From positions 124,001 to 188,000 of the forward strand of contig JAFGMI010000012.1 of assembly GCA_016927595.1 (NCBI GenBank): DNA of 64,000 nucleotides, given 5' to 3'. Within the stretch, counting starts at the first letter, position 1. Each line of letters begins with the position of its first letter. The notes beneath the pieces are model-generated. The model did not search any database and had not been told where the DNA came from. It worked only from the letters and a program-made list of their open reading frames with translations. The position numbers and the translations under genes were made by a program. The stretch is from Melioribacteraceae bacterium (GTDB taxonomy: Bacteria > Bacteroidota > Ignavibacteria > Ignavibacteriales > Melioribacteraceae). This document shows positions 8,671 through 17,497 of the stretch, one piece after another.

Positions 8671-10164
8671 TTATGGAATATCATCATATTCTTCTTTGGA
8701 GTAAGTGGTATCAACCGAAGTTGGATAATCACCTGAAAAACATGCAGTACAAAAATGCTCCCGATCATGATCCACCATAGCTTCAAGCAGTTCATCAATT
8801 GACATATACTCGATACTATCTACACCCAAATATTCTTTAATTTTATTAATATCACTATTCATTTTATAAGCTATCAATTCTTCACGCGAAGGAAAATCCA
8901 TACCGTAGTAGCAAGGGAAAAGTATTTGTGGCGACGATATTCTTATGTGAATTGCTTTCGGATTTGCTTCTTTTATCAGATTAACAAGTTGTTTTGAAGT
9001 AGTTCCTCTCACAATTGAATCATCAACAAGAACTACTGTTCTTCCTTCCAAAACGCCTTTAACAGTGTTAAATTTTATTCTAACACCAATTTCTCTTCTC
9101 TTTTGACCTGGCAGAATAAAAGTTCTTCCAATATAATGGCTTCTTATTAATCCAATTTCTAATTTTGCAGGAATTCCTAGTTTTTCAAGTTGATTTTCAT
9201 AACCTATTGCTGCTGTATTTGAACTGTCAGGTACACTGATCACAATAACTTTGTCGCCGTCCTTATCTGCTACAGGATGTTTCTGAGCCAGTACTTTTCC
9301 AAGCTTACGTCGTATTTTATCCACATTAGAGCCAAAAATTCTACTGTCTGGTCGCGAAAAATATATATATTCAAATATACAATGTTTTGTTTTAGTATTA
9401 GAATCTAAATTATTGTTATAGTATGACTTAATATCATCTTTCTCAAGTGTATTCTTATCGATAACGATTATTTCACCTGGTTCAACGTCACGGATATATT
9501 GAGCGGCATTTATATCAAGAGCACAAGTTTCAGAAGTCACGATATATGATCCGTTCATTTTCCCGATGCATAACGGTCTGAATCCATTCGGATCACGAGC
9601 TGCTATTAATTTGTCGTTTGTAAGAATTACAAGACTGTATGCTCCCTCAATTTTTTTGAGTGCCTCTTTAATTTGCTCAATCTGATCATTTAATTTACAT
9701 CTTGCAATAAGATGAAGTATTACTTCAGTATCACTTGTGGTCTGAAAAATAGCACCGTCATTAACCAGTTCATTCCTTAGTTTACGGGCATTGGTAAGAT
9801 TTCCGTTATGGGCAACAGCTAAATTTCCCATTCTATAAGTAACAAAAAAGGGCTGAATATTTTTTGCAGAATCAGACGCACCAAAAGTTGAATATCTGTT
9901 GTGTCCTATGGAAGCAAAACCTTTAAGCTTTTCCTCAAATAATTTTTTACCTGCGAATACTTCGGAGACTAATCCCATTCCTTTATGAACAGAGAATATT
10001 GGCTTGTCATTTTGTAAATAAAGAGAGATAATTCCGGCAGCTTCCTGACCCCTATGCTGAAGTGAATGAAGACCATAATATGTATTTATAGCGGTATCAT
10101 CGGTTTTGCTGAAAATTCCGAAAATACCACAATTACACTGAGGTTTATCAAGTAAACTATCCAA
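8671..10164 (-). CDS. purF: Amidophosphoribosyltransferase (Fe-S type)
   Basis: A 497-residue enzyme for the first committed step of purine synthesis, PRPP plus glutamine to phosphoribosylamine. A short propeptide precedes the glutaminase nucleophile, C12 in CNCGIFGIF. The PRPP loop is VVLVDDSIVRGTT. Cysteines in HCIFEYIYFSRPDS, PQILFPCYYG and HFCTACFSG match the four ligands of the [4Fe-4S] cluster in the Bacillus-type enzyme, so oxygen-sensitive maturation is expected. The start appears to be TTG, because a TAA lies three codons upstream and no ATG intervenes. It is probably co-transcribed with the tRNA-Pro and MerR genes just upstream. Confidence 0.95.
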   Translation of the reverse strand: MDSLLDKPQCNCGIFGIFSKTDDTAINTYYGLHSLQHRGQEAAGIISLYLQNDKPIFSVHKGMGLVSEVFAGKKLFEEKLKGFASIGHNRYSTFGASDSAKNIQPFFVTYRMGNLAVAHNGNLTNARKLRNELVNDGAIFQTTSDTEVILHLIARCKLNDQIEQIKEALKKIEGAYSLVILTNDKLIAARDPNGFRPLCIGKMNGSYIVTSETCALDINAAQYIRDVEPGEIIVIDKNTLEKDDIKSYYNNNLDSNTKTKHCIFEYIYFSRPDSRIFGSNVDKIRRKLGKVLAQKHPVADKDGDKVIVISVPDSSNTAAIGYENQLEKLGIPAKLEIGLIRSHYIGRTFILPGQKRREIGVRIKFNTVKGVLEGRTVVLVDDSIVRGTTSKQLVNLIKEANPKAIHIRISSPQILFPCYYGMDFPSREELIAYKMNSDINKIKEYLGVDSIEYMSIDELLEAMVDHDREHFCTACFSGDYPTSVDTTYSKEEYDDIP

Positions 10165-10203
10165 TAATATTTACCAGTTTTTAAAATTGAAGGAATGAAA
10201 AAC

Positions 10204-10280
10204 TGGTCGGAACGGCGGGATTTGAACCCGCGACCACTTGAACCCCATTCAAGTACGCTACCGGACTGCGCCACGTTCCG
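10204..10280 (-). tRNA. tRNA-Pro (anticodon GGG)
   Basis: The minus strand reads CGGAACG at the acceptor 5' side, a D arm with GCGCAGTCCGGTAGCGT, an anticodon arm CTTGA-ATGGGGT-TCAAG with GGG in the middle of the 7-base loop, a T arm GCGGGTTCAAATCCCGC, and CGTTCCG closing the acceptor. Discriminator A and an encoded CCA follow. The length is 77 bases. The anticodon GGG reads CCC and CCU proline codons. It sits 5 bp after the MerR stop and 39 bp before purF. Confidence 0.97.
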
Positions 10281-10285
10281 ATCAA

Positions 10286-10690
10286 TTATAATTTAGAATA
10301 TAAATCTAATAAAAAATTTTTTATTTCCTCAAGGTCTTTTATAAGTGTTGATGTTCCGGTGTGGTTATTTGTAGGAGTTGAAATAGTTTTAATATGATCG
10401 TTTTTATTATTTAATTGTTGAAACTGATTTGCAGAATCCTCAATAGATGGATCGGTTAAAATTTTTTTTGCTCCCTCAATGGTATATTTTTCTTCACGTA
10501 GAAGTTTTTTAATTTTTAATATTGTTGTAATATCTTTATTGGTATAAATTCTGTTGCCTGCTCTGTTTTTAGATGGTTTCAATTGATCAAATTCAGTTTC
10601 CCAATACCTGAGTATATATTGCTCCAATCCTGTTAGTTTACTTACTTCACTAATAGAATAATATAACTTTTTCAAGCCAAAGTCTTTCAT
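10286..10690 (-). CDS. MerR-family transcriptional regulator
   Basis: A 134-residue protein with an N-terminal MerR winged helix: YSISEVSKLTGLEQYILRYW, then NRAGNRIYTNKDI, residues about 9-80. The C-terminal part is short and low in complexity, with no effector-binding domain and no conserved cysteines, so it is not a metal- or oxidation-sensing member of the known types. Such stand-alone MerR proteins are a conserved single-copy feature of Bacteroidota and Chlorobi genomes. The target is unknown. It lies immediately upstream of tRNA-Pro on the same strand. Confidence 0.88.
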   Translation of the reverse strand: MKDFGLKKLYYSISEVSKLTGLEQYILRYWETEFDQLKPSKNRAGNRIYTNKDITTILKIKKLLREEKYTIEGAKKILTDPSIEDSANQFQQLNNKNDHIKTISTPTNNHTGTSTLIKDLEEIKNFLLDLYSKL

Positions 10691-10814
10691 TAGTATATCT
10701 CAATTATTTTTCAAGGAAAATAAATAATGCGGTGAAATAAATCAATATTTATTTTATTAGTTGATAAGTTACTTTAAGCAGTGTGGCTATTATTATGCTG
10801 AAGTATATATTCAG

Positions 10815-11246
10815 TTATTTATTTGCAATCAGTATTTTAGCAAGATATACAGCTGCGAAATAAGAATACTTTTTAAAACCTGATATATAACCATTTGTTT
10901 TTGATGCTGTTATGCTTTTGGACCTAAAATCTTCCCGATCAGAAATATTTGAAAGGTGGACTTCAATTTTAGGGATTTTGCAAATTTCTAATGAGTCTCT
11001 AATTGCAACAGATGTATGAGAGTAACCCGCTGGATTAATTATCAGTGCATCATAATTATCAGATGCTCCTTGTATGAAATTTATTATTTCTCCTTCCAAA
11101 TTTGATTGAACGAATACAAAATCTACATCCTCAAAATTTCTTTTCAATTCAGATTCTAAATTTTCAAGGGATTCTGTTCCATACTGATGATGGTCGCGTG
11201 CTCCCAGCATATTAAGATTTGGGCCGTTTATTACAATTATTTTCAT
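10815..11246 (-). CDS. aroQ: 3-dehydroquinate dehydratase, type II
   Basis: A 143-residue type II dehydroquinase for the third shikimate-pathway step. It has INGPNLNMLG, the lid residues R17 and Y22 (catalytic Tyr) in ARDHHQYG, QSNLEGE, INPAGYSHTSVAIRD and the catalytic H97 in IEVHLSNI. The first four bases of its ATG overlap the stop of the upstream 90-residue gene (ATGA), indicating coupled translation. The type II enzyme forms dodecamers in the cytosol. Confidence 0.95.
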   Translation of the reverse strand: MKIIVINGPNLNMLGARDHHQYGTESLENLESELKRNFEDVDFVFVQSNLEGEIINFIQGASDNYDALIINPAGYSHTSVAIRDSLEICKIPKIEVHLSNISDREDFRSKSITASKTNGYISGFKKYSYFAAVYLAKILIANK

Positions 11247-11515
11247 TTTACTTCCGACATCTCCTCTATTACTTCCCGGATTTTTGGCGGCAAGTATATC
11301 TCCTCAATACCCAATTCTTTTAAGGCAGCAGCTAAGGTAACTACTTTTCTCTGTAAATTTGCCAATTTATTAATGACTATTACTTTACTTTCCTTTACAA
11401 TACAATATCCGCCTTTGAAATCGCCTCTCTCAAAACGTACTTTTGCTCCCATCTGCAGCGCAAGAGATTTTAAATCTTCAAGCACTATCTCAAATTCTTT
11501 TTCCTTAATTTTCAT
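11243..11515 (-). CDS. Conserved small protein of unknown function upstream of aroQ
   Basis: A 90-residue protein, mixed alpha/beta, with a hydrophobic strand pattern in YCIVKESKVIVINKLANLQRK and a helix ending ALKELGIEEIYLPP. It has no membrane segment and no obvious catalytic motif. The ATGA overlap with aroQ shows that the two are translated together. I do not recognise a named family, though a protein of this size and pattern next to aroQ may be conserved in related genomes. It begins 51 bp from the divergent Ppx/GppA gene, so the interval 11516-11566 must carry both promoters. Confidence 0.72.
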   Translation of the reverse strand: MKIKEKEFEIVLEDLKSLALQMGAKVRFERGDFKGGYCIVKESKVIVINKLANLQRKVVTLAAALKELGIEEIYLPPKIREVIEEMSEVK

Positions 11516-11566
11516 GTTTCAATAGGAAGTTTTTAATTTTCAATATACTAAAAATACTTATTTTTT

Positions 11567-12490
11567 ATGAATGTAGCATCAATTGATATTGGAAGCAACA
11601 CTGTTCTGCTGCTGATTGCAAAAGTCGATACTAAAACAAGAACTTTCGTCCCGTTGAAAAATATTTACCGCATACCTAGATTGAGTCAGGGATTGGAACT
11701 TAACCATAAAATTCGACAGGATAAATATTTTTTATTAAGAGATATTATTCTGGAATACAAAAAAAATGCCAATTATTTTAATTGCGAACACATTATTTTA
11801 ACTGCTACTAATGCCTTTCGCGTTGCTAAAAATGCCGGCGAAATAATTTCTCAAATATATAAAGAAACCGGGCTGACTATCGATGTTGTTACAGGTGAGC
11901 ATGAAGCTTATCTTTCATATCTTGGTGCGATATCAACACTACCAATCAAGGATGAACAATTTGTACTGGATATTGGAGGAGGTAGTACTGAATTTATTCA
12001 CGGAAACGAAAAAGAAATTATTTACAGGAACAGCTTCCCGAGAGGTGCTGTGAACCTCACTGAAATACATTTTAATACTTTTCCTGTTGATGAAAATGAC
12101 ATCGATAACATTATCCATGATATCAGATCAGTATTTTCTCCAGTTAAAAAATTCAATGGTATTAAATCGCCTTTGATTGCAGTAGCAGGCACACCAACAA
12201 GTCTTGCATGCATTAAATCCGGATTAAATGATTATGATGAAAAATTAATCGAAGGTTCAGAATTGTATCGCGAAGAACTTGCAGACATAATTAAATTGCT
12301 TAGCGGCATGAAGCCGGATGAGATTTATAAAATGTTCGGGAAAGTAGTGGAAGGACGCGAAGATGTTCTTCTTGCCGGATCATTGATCCTGCTGAATATA
12401 ATTGATTTTCTGAATCATGATAAAATAATTGTCAGTGGGAAAGGGCTGAGATACGGTGCAATAACCGAATTTATTGCAACTAAAATATGA
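11567..12490 (+). CDS. ppx: Ppx/GppA phosphatase-family protein
   Basis: A 307-residue ASKHA-fold protein with the phosphate-1 motif IDIGSNTVLLLI at residues 6-17 and phosphate-2 motif VLDIGGGSTEFI near 133. The family includes exopolyphosphatases and guanosine pentaphosphate phosphatases. The length matches the short, catalytic-core-only form without the C-terminal HD domain of enterobacterial Ppx or GppA. Polyphosphate and pppGpp cannot be told apart from sequence. It overlaps the convergent Yip1-family gene by 11 bp at the 3' ends. Confidence 0.9.
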   Translation: MNVASIDIGSNTVLLLIAKVDTKTRTFVPLKNIYRIPRLSQGLELNHKIRQDKYFLLRDIILEYKKNANYFNCEHIILTATNAFRVAKNAGEIISQIYKETGLTIDVVTGEHEAYLSYLGAISTLPIKDEQFVLDIGGGSTEFIHGNEKEIIYRNSFPRGAVNLTEIHFNTFPVDENDIDNIIHDIRSVFSPVKKFNGIKSPLIAVAGTPTSLACIKSGLNDYDEKLIEGSELYREELADIIKLLSGMKPDEIYKMFGKVVEGREDVLLAGSLILLNIIDFLNHDKIIVSGKGLRYGAITEFIATKI

Positions 12491-13175
12491 AAAATCCAAC
12501 TCCCGCTATTAGAAAAACATCAACGATAATTGCAGCAAAAATTGAAAAAAGGATGCTCCTGGTTTGAACATATAAAGCTGTTGTAACCAATATAACTTGC
12601 CAGATGAGGAACAGCAACTCCAACCCGCTTATTATCAGAGCAGAGTTAAATTTAATCAAAAACGGTGAAGGATTAAAAGATATCCAGTAACCGCCGAATA
12701 TTCCATACTCTATCGGGAATAAAATAAGCAAAGCAAGAATTAATGGTACATTTGCGTAGATTAGTATTGAGAAATTATCTTTTATTCTGGTATTTACATT
12801 CAGTAATCTTAGGATAAACTTAAGTATTACAGCTATTATAAATAATAGAGCCGGTACATAGCCCAATGAAATAAGAATATTCAATAAAGTATTGCTATCA
12901 GTATTGTTACTCGGCAAGATCAGATTGGAAATAAAATTAGAAATTATAAATACTTTGACACCGGCAAGAAGAACAAGAAACACAATAAAATTTTTATGTT
13001 CTGCGTGCACAATATTTTCAAATGCTTTTCTGGGAAATTCAACCAACTGCCAGATAGTACTCCAAAGATCAATATTTACAACCCTTGATCTAAGAATAGC
13101 TCCGCACTTAGTACAGTTCATCTTGTAAAAATCATTATCCGTCTTACAGTTCGTACATTCAATAAAATTCTTCAC
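12480..13175 (-). CDS. Yip1-family membrane protein with N-terminal zinc ribbon
   Basis: A 231-residue protein. The N-terminus has two CxxC pairs (C7/C10 and C21/C24, in CTNCK and CTKCG) forming a likely zinc ribbon. About five hydrophobic segments follow, in the pattern of Yip1/DUF1282 proteins. The start is GTG at 13175, preceded by an AGGA ribosome site just after the DUF5683 stop region in reverse. Bacterial Yip1 proteins have no settled function. It lies 7 bp downstream of the DUF5683 gene and is probably part of the parAB transcript. Confidence 0.78.
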   Translation of the reverse strand: MKNFIECTNCKTDNDFYKMNCTKCGAILRSRVVNIDLWSTIWQLVEFPRKAFENIVHAEHKNFIVFLVLLAGVKVFIISNFISNLILPSNNTDSNTLLNILISLGYVPALLFIIAVILKFILRLLNVNTRIKDNFSILIYANVPLILALLILFPIEYGIFGGYWISFNPSPFLIKFNSALIISGLELLFLIWQVILVTTALYVQTRSILFSIFAAIIVDVFLIAGVGFFIF

Positions 13176-13182
13176 AGAGATC

Positions 13183-13677
13183 CTATCTGATTGGAAATTT
13201 AATTTTTAATTGTGGTTGACCAATTAATAGATCTACTGATACATCAAAATCAAACAAATGAGCATCAACATAAGCATCCACCATTGTTAAAAAGTATGCA
13301 AGTCCTATATAAACTGCAAACCTGTCTCTCTGATCCTTATAAAAGTCCCTGTTTCGTTTATATAATGAAATTGTGATTCCCGATTCGATACTGTTAGAAT
13401 ATAACTCTTTATATTTATCGTACAGTTGATTCTGGTCAATCCACACCGATATATAATAACCCAAAAGCCCCCATATGACAGGAATTTTCCAGTAAGATTC
13501 ATTATAGAACTGACCCCAACCGGGAATAACCGCACTTCTTAGAACTGCGCCCCATGGTGATTTAGTCATCTCAAATACTGTATCAGATGTTTGGACGGAT
13601 TGAGTGGTATCTTGTTCCGTTTGAGGATAGATTACAGAAGTTAAAATAATTATGATAATCGCTGTTTTAATCGCCAT
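13183..13677 (-). CDS. DUF5683 outer-surface/membrane protein
   Basis: About 164 residues from the ATG at 13677; a TTG three codons earlier is also possible. It has a signal-type hydrophobic N-terminus, then the DUF5683 hallmark SPWGAVLRSAVIPGWGQFYN with WKIPVIWG, and later GLAYFLTMVDAYVDAHLFDFD. The family is typical of Bacteroidota, Chlorobi and Ignavibacteria and often lies after parB, as here, where it overlaps parB by 11 bp. The function is unknown. The DAYVDAHLF segment is the most conserved part. Confidence 0.85.
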   Translation of the reverse strand: MAIKTAIIIIILTSVIYPQTEQDTTQSVQTSDTVFEMTKSPWGAVLRSAVIPGWGQFYNESYWKIPVIWGLLGYYISVWIDQNQLYDKYKELYSNSIESGITISLYKRNRDFYKDQRDRFAVYIGLAYFLTMVDAYVDAHLFDFDVSVDLLIGQPQLKIKFPIR

Positions 13678-14617
13678 ACTTTTCAATTATATCAAACAGT
13701 TCAATAAGTCTTTCAAGTTCATCCCTTGAATAAAATTCAATTTTAATATCGCCGGTACCGTCTTTCTTCTGTTTCAACGATACCTTCGTTCCCATAACTC
13801 CTCTGAGTCTGTTTTCAATATTAGTTAAAGGCAGATTAACCGTAGTGTTACTGTTTTTATCTGTATTTGATTTGCGCTTTTGTTTTTTCCCCGTAATTAT
13901 ATCCTTAACGATCTGTTCGACTTTCCTGACTGATAGTAATTCTTTGATTATCTTATCTGCAATTTCGATCTGAAGATTTTCATTCTCCAGATTAATCAGT
14001 GCTCTGGCATGACCCTGAGTTACCGTACCTTCTATAAGATACTTTTTAATCTTTTCAGGCAGCTTTAAGAGTCTCAGCGTATTCGTAATTGTTGTTCTGT
14101 CCTTCCCTACTTTTATAGCAACTTCCTCCTGGGAAAGCTTACATTCTTCAATCAATCTCTTATATGCTTCCGCAATTTCAATCGGATTCAGTTTCTCACG
14201 CTGAATATTTTCGATGAGTGATAAGGCAAGCATTGCTTCATCGGTATCAACCTGAATTACATATGCGGGAATATTCTTATACCCTATTTCTCTACATGCC
14301 CTAAATCTTCTTTCTCCAGAAATCAATTCATAAATGCCGTTCTTTCTTCTCACAGTAACAGGCTGAATTAATCCGTTTGTAAGTATTGAGTTTTTGAGTT
14401 CATTCAATGCTTCAGCATCGAATTCTACCCGGGGCTGAAAAGGATTTGGTACAATTTTATCGATATCAATCTTTGCTAAAATATCGACTGACTTACCGTC
14501 ATCATCTTTTAATTCGGTTTGAGAGATGCTAACGGGTTCATTAATATCTTCCTTAAAATTCGGATTAATTAATGCATCCAATCCCCTTCCTAATCCGCCT
14601 GGTTTTAACTTTGTCAT
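13667..14617 (-). CDS. parB: Chromosome partitioning protein ParB (CTPase)
   Basis: A 316-residue ParB. The N-terminal CTP-binding fold has NPFQPRVEF and [15 protein letters not shown] helix-turn-helix for parS follows, in [20 protein letters not shown] variable linker precedes the dimerisation domain at the end. It loads at parS and spreads as a CTP-gated clamp, working with ParA. The ATG overlaps the parA stop by 4 bp. I saw no clear parS 16-mer within this window, although a systematic search was not possible. Confidence 0.95.
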   Translation of the reverse strand: MTKLKPGGLGRGLDALINPNFKEDINEPVSISQTELKDDDGKSVDILAKIDIDKIVPNPFQPRVEFDAEALNELKNSILTNGLIQPVTVRRKNGIYELISGERRFRACREIGYKNIPAYVIQVDTDEAMLALSLIENIQREKLNPIEIAEAYKRLIEECKLSQEEVAIKVGKDRTTITNTLRLLKLPEKIKKYLIEGTVTQGHARALINLENENLQIEIADKIIKELLSVRKVEQIVKDIITGKKQKRKSNTDKNSNTTVNLPLTNIENRLRGVMGTKVSLKQKKDGTGDIKIEFYSRDELERLIELFDIIEKYGD

Positions 14618-15396
14618 TTGTTTTCTAACGTTTTTGTTAAATTATTTCTTTCAATTAATTCAGCTGCCAGGTTCATATAATTTTGAGCACCGACTGAGAT
14701 GGAATCGTACAATATTACCGGTTTTGCGTGACTAGGAGCTTCAGAAACCCTTACGTTCCTGTTTATAACTGTTTTAAAAACTTTTTCACCAAAATATTTT
14801 TTCACTTCTTCACGCACCTGATGCGATAACCTTAATCGTGTATCAAACATAGTTAAAAGAACACCTTCGATACTAAGGTCGGTATTTAAATGTTTTTTGA
14901 CAATATTAATAGTATTTAATAGTTGTCCTAATCCTTCGAGTGCAAAATATTCACATTGAACAGGTATCAGCACAGTATCAGCGGCTGTTAAAGCATTCAG
15001 AGTTAAAAGACCAAGGCTTGGTGGGCAATCGATAAAAATAAAATCATAATTATCTTTGATCACCGAAATATTTTCGAGCAGCTTCTTCTCTCTGTTTTCC
15101 ATTGATACCAGTTCAACTTCTGCTCCAACTAAATTAATATTTGAAGGAATAATATCAAGAAACGGCATATATGTATTCAGTATAACCTGGTCTACATCTT
15201 TTATGCCCTCGATTACCTCATAAATGGAATCTTCATTCTTATTGATACCTAATCCGGATGTGGAGTTAGCCTGAGGATCTATATCGATAAGAAGTGTCTT
15301 AAATTCAGCAGCCGCTACAGATGCCGATAGATTTATTGAAGTTGTAGTTTTACCCACGCCTCCCTTTTGATTTGCAATAGAAATTATTTTCGACAT
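14614..15396 (-). CDS. parA: Chromosome partitioning ATPase ParA/Soj
   Basis: A 260-residue ParA with the deviant Walker A box [15 protein letters not shown] at residues 8-22, Walker [13 protein letters not shown], and the switch region DIDPQANST. It has no N-terminal DNA-binding extension, so it is the chromosomal Soj type. It forms a DNA-bound ATP dimer that positions ParB-parS complexes. It is the first gene of the parA-parB-DUF5683-Yip1 unit and lies 27 bp after the metallo-hydrolase gene. Confidence 0.96.
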   Translation of the reverse strand: MSKIISIANQKGGVGKTTTSINLSASVAAAEFKTLLIDIDPQANSTSGLGINKNEDSIYEVIEGIKDVDQVILNTYMPFLDIIPSNINLVGAEVELVSMENREKKLLENISVIKDNYDFIFIDCPPSLGLLTLNALTAADTVLIPVQCEYFALEGLGQLLNTINIVKKHLNTDLSIEGVLLTMFDTRLRLSHQVREEVKKYFGEKVFKTVINRNVRVSEAPSHAKPVILYDSISVGAQNYMNLAAELIERNNLTKTLENK

Positions 15397-15423
15397 TAAG
15401 TTTCCATTAGATTGAGTACATAA

Positions 15424-16101
15424 CTATAGACTTATTTCCTCTCCGTACTGCATAACCATGCACACTTTCCCGATTTCAGCAACTTTATTTTTAAATTCTT
15501 CAGGATCAACAGTAATAACCGGGAAGGTATTATAGTGCATTGGAATAGCAACGCCGGGGTTGGTCAATTCGACAGCTTTTACAGCATCAGTTATTCCCAT
15601 TGTAAAATTATCACCGATTGGCAGGAGCATATAATCCACAGGATTCATTTCACCAATTAATTTCATATCGTAAAAAAGTCCCGTATCACCGGTGTGATAT
15701 AATGTCTTTCCATCTGCTGTAATTAAAACTCCCGAGGGTTCACCGGTGTATTGATTATCAGGCGTAAGTGAACCGTGATGAGCAATAGTAAATTTCACAC
15801 GACCGAATTCAAAATTATACGCACCACCGATGTGCATATTATGAGCTTTAAAACCGTTTTTCGCACAGTAATCAGCCAGTTCGTTTACACAAATAAACAA
15901 TGGGTCCGAACGTTTTGCTATTTTGAATGCATCCCCTATGTGGTCGCCATGTCCGTGTGTTAAAATTATATAGTCTGCGGTTACATCATCTGATTTAACA
16001 GGTGAAGTTGGATTCCCATCAAGGAAAGGATCAATTAGGATTATCCTGCCGCTGTCCGTAGTAATCTGAAAAGAGGAATGTGAAAAATATCTTAACTTCA
16101 T
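15424..16101 (-). CDS. Metal-dependent hydrolase, metallo-beta-lactamase fold (UPF0173/YtkL type)
   Basis: A 225-residue MBL-fold protein. It has HSSFQI near the start, the metal motif LTHGHGDHIGD, HHG, GDTG and the terminal HYNTFP. This arrangement matches the UPF0173 group, whose substrate is unsettled. It overlaps the CHAD gene upstream by 4 bp (ATGA) and lies 27 bp before parA. It is cytosolic with no signal peptide. A lactonase-like role is possible but cannot be shown here. Confidence 0.88.
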   Translation of the reverse strand: MKLRYFSHSSFQITTDSGRIILIDPFLDGNPTSPVKSDDVTADYIILTHGHGDHIGDAFKIAKRSDPLFICVNELADYCAKNGFKAHNMHIGGAYNFEFGRVKFTIAHHGSLTPDNQYTGEPSGVLITADGKTLYHTGDTGLFYDMKLIGEMNPVDYMLLPIGDNFTMGITDAVKAVELTNPGVAIPMHYNTFPVITVDPEEFKNKVAEIGKVCMVMQYGEEISL

Positions 16102-16562
16102 TTCGCCTCCCTTTTCTTTGTGAATTTAGTAATCGTTTTGCTTTCCTTAAATTTAATTAATTCTTCTTTAATTTTTCTTCTCATATTCATCCTGTTATTG
16201 TCAATGCTGTCGAAAAAATTCTTGGGTACTGAAATACCTAAATCGTTCCCGATTTCTTCCACCTTTATTCTCATTACATCCATATCCCTTCCTTCACCTA
16301 TAAGATCCTGCAGGAATTTTAATTTATTATAAAGTGATACATAACTGTTGTTAGTATATGTTATTCCGAATACTTCCATTGTATAGCGAAGTTTTCTTAC
16401 AGCTATCCTTAAGTTATGAAGGGATTTATCTGAATCATTTTTAAAAAATTTATCGATAAGATTAAAAATACCGACTAATTTGGTCCTTATAATTATTCCT
16501 GCAGCCTTTTTTAATGTTGTTTGCTTTTTAAGTCCGTTTATTTTCCATTTTTTGGGTATCAT
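16098..16562 (-). CDS. Short CHAD-domain protein
   Basis: A 154-residue protein with the CHAD signature SDKSLHNLRIAVRKLRYTMEVF. This basic helical segment with a conserved histidine binds inorganic polyphosphate in characterised members. CHAD domains usually run above 200 residues as two four-helix bundles, so this is a half-size form. A Ppx/GppA protein, the possible polyphosphate hydrolase, lies about 3.6 kb away. Translation is coupled to the downstream MBL hydrolase. Polyphosphate binding is inferred from the family. Confidence 0.8.
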   Translation of the reverse strand: MIPKKWKINGLKKQTTLKKAAGIIIRTKLVGIFNLIDKFFKNDSDKSLHNLRIAVRKLRYTMEVFGITYTNNSYVSLYNKLKFLQDLIGEGRDMDVMRIKVEEIGNDLGISVPKNFFDSIDNNRMNMRRKIKEELIKFKESKTITKFTKKREAK

Positions 16563-16678
16563 GTTGTAATTTCTACTTAATAACTTAATTGTTTTATTTT
16601 AACAGGAAATTGTTTTTGCTGGCAAATTCTAAAAACCGGCGTGTATTATATTAAATTTTAATGCGATAAATAGACTCT

Positions 16679-17497
16679 TTATTTTTGCCTGAAAAATTGT
16701 TCAAATATTCCTCTCAGCCCCTTTTCTCTAGTAATCTTAGTATTTTTGAGAAGATAATTCCTTAAAGTCTCTTTTGATAATCCCCTGATAATTTTTCCTT
16801 TATCGGCAATTGAAATACCGCCTGTTTCCTCCGATACTATAAGACTGATTACATCTGCTGTTTCAGAAATTCCAAGTCCTGCTCTGTGTCTCATACCCAA
16901 CGGGGTACCCTCGAAACTGGTAATCTGAGACAACGGCAGCGTGCATCTGGCAGCTTCAATGACATTTCCTTTAATAATAACAGCACCGTCATGAAGTGGT
17001 GAGCGTGGAAAGAATATGGACCTTAATAAATTTTTATTAACTCTGGAATTTATAATTTCTCCGGTCTCAACCACACCCTTAATTCCAGCCGATCTGACAA
17101 TAACTATAAGAGCACCGTGCTGGTTTTGAGCGAGTTCGAATGCGGTTTCAGTAAGTAAATCAGCCAGATTGTAACCTCCACCCCTCAGAAAAAGCCTGCC
17201 TAATGGGCTGGTACCGAGCATCACCAGTACTCTTCTTATCTCAGGCTGGAAAAGAATTATAAAAGCAATGACCCATATATCCGTTATTAGTTTTAACAAC
17301 CACCCTAAGGCTTTTAAGTCTGCAGCCTGGGCTAGAAATGAGAGCAGCAAAACAATTATTAATCCTATGAAAATCTGAGCTGCAATGGTACCTCTGATAA
17401 CCGTATAGAGTTTATAAATTAAAAAAGTAACCAGAAAAATATCCAGGATATCAAAAAAAGATACCGTAAGAAAGCCTATTTTGAAGAGATCAAACAT
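16679..17497 (-). CDS. cdaA: Membrane diadenylate cyclase CdaA
   Basis: A 272-residue protein with three N-terminal membrane helices (about 15-85) and a DAC domain. The catalytic DGA is at 170-172 in LHDGAVII and RHR at 203-205 in GMRHRAGLG. It makes cyclic di-AMP from two ATP. In Firmicutes cdaA is followed by cdaR and glmM. Here it instead overlaps folP upstream by 8 bp and no glmM is present, so the cell-wall operon link is absent. This folP-cdaA order has been seen in Chlorobi/Bacteroidota relatives as far as I recall. Confidence 0.95.
   Translation of the reverse strand: MFDLFKIGFLTVSFFDILDIFLVTFLIYKLYTVIRGTIAAQIFIGLIIVLLLSFLAQAADLKALGWLLKLITDIWVIAFIILFQPEIRRVLVMLGTSPLGRLFLRGGGYNLADLLTETAFELAQNQHGALIVIVRSAGIKGVVETGEIINSRVNKNLLRSIFFPRSPLHDGAVIIKGNVIEAARCTLPLSQITSFEGTPLGMRHRAGLGISETADVISLIVSEETGGISIADKGKIIRGLSKETLRNYLLKNTKITREKGLRGIFEQFFRQK

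Noticed and set aside
10086-10274. 62-codon minus-strand open frame starting MAQSGSVLEWGSSGRGFKS
   Set aside because: It is the translation of the tRNA-Pro gene plus part of purF; this peptide is a known artefact of tRNA sequences.
13667-15396. Search for parS or an origin near parAB
   Set aside because: No clear TGTTNCACGTGNAACA-like site or DnaA box cluster was seen by eye in or around the operon; no dnaA, gidA or rpmH gene is nearby.
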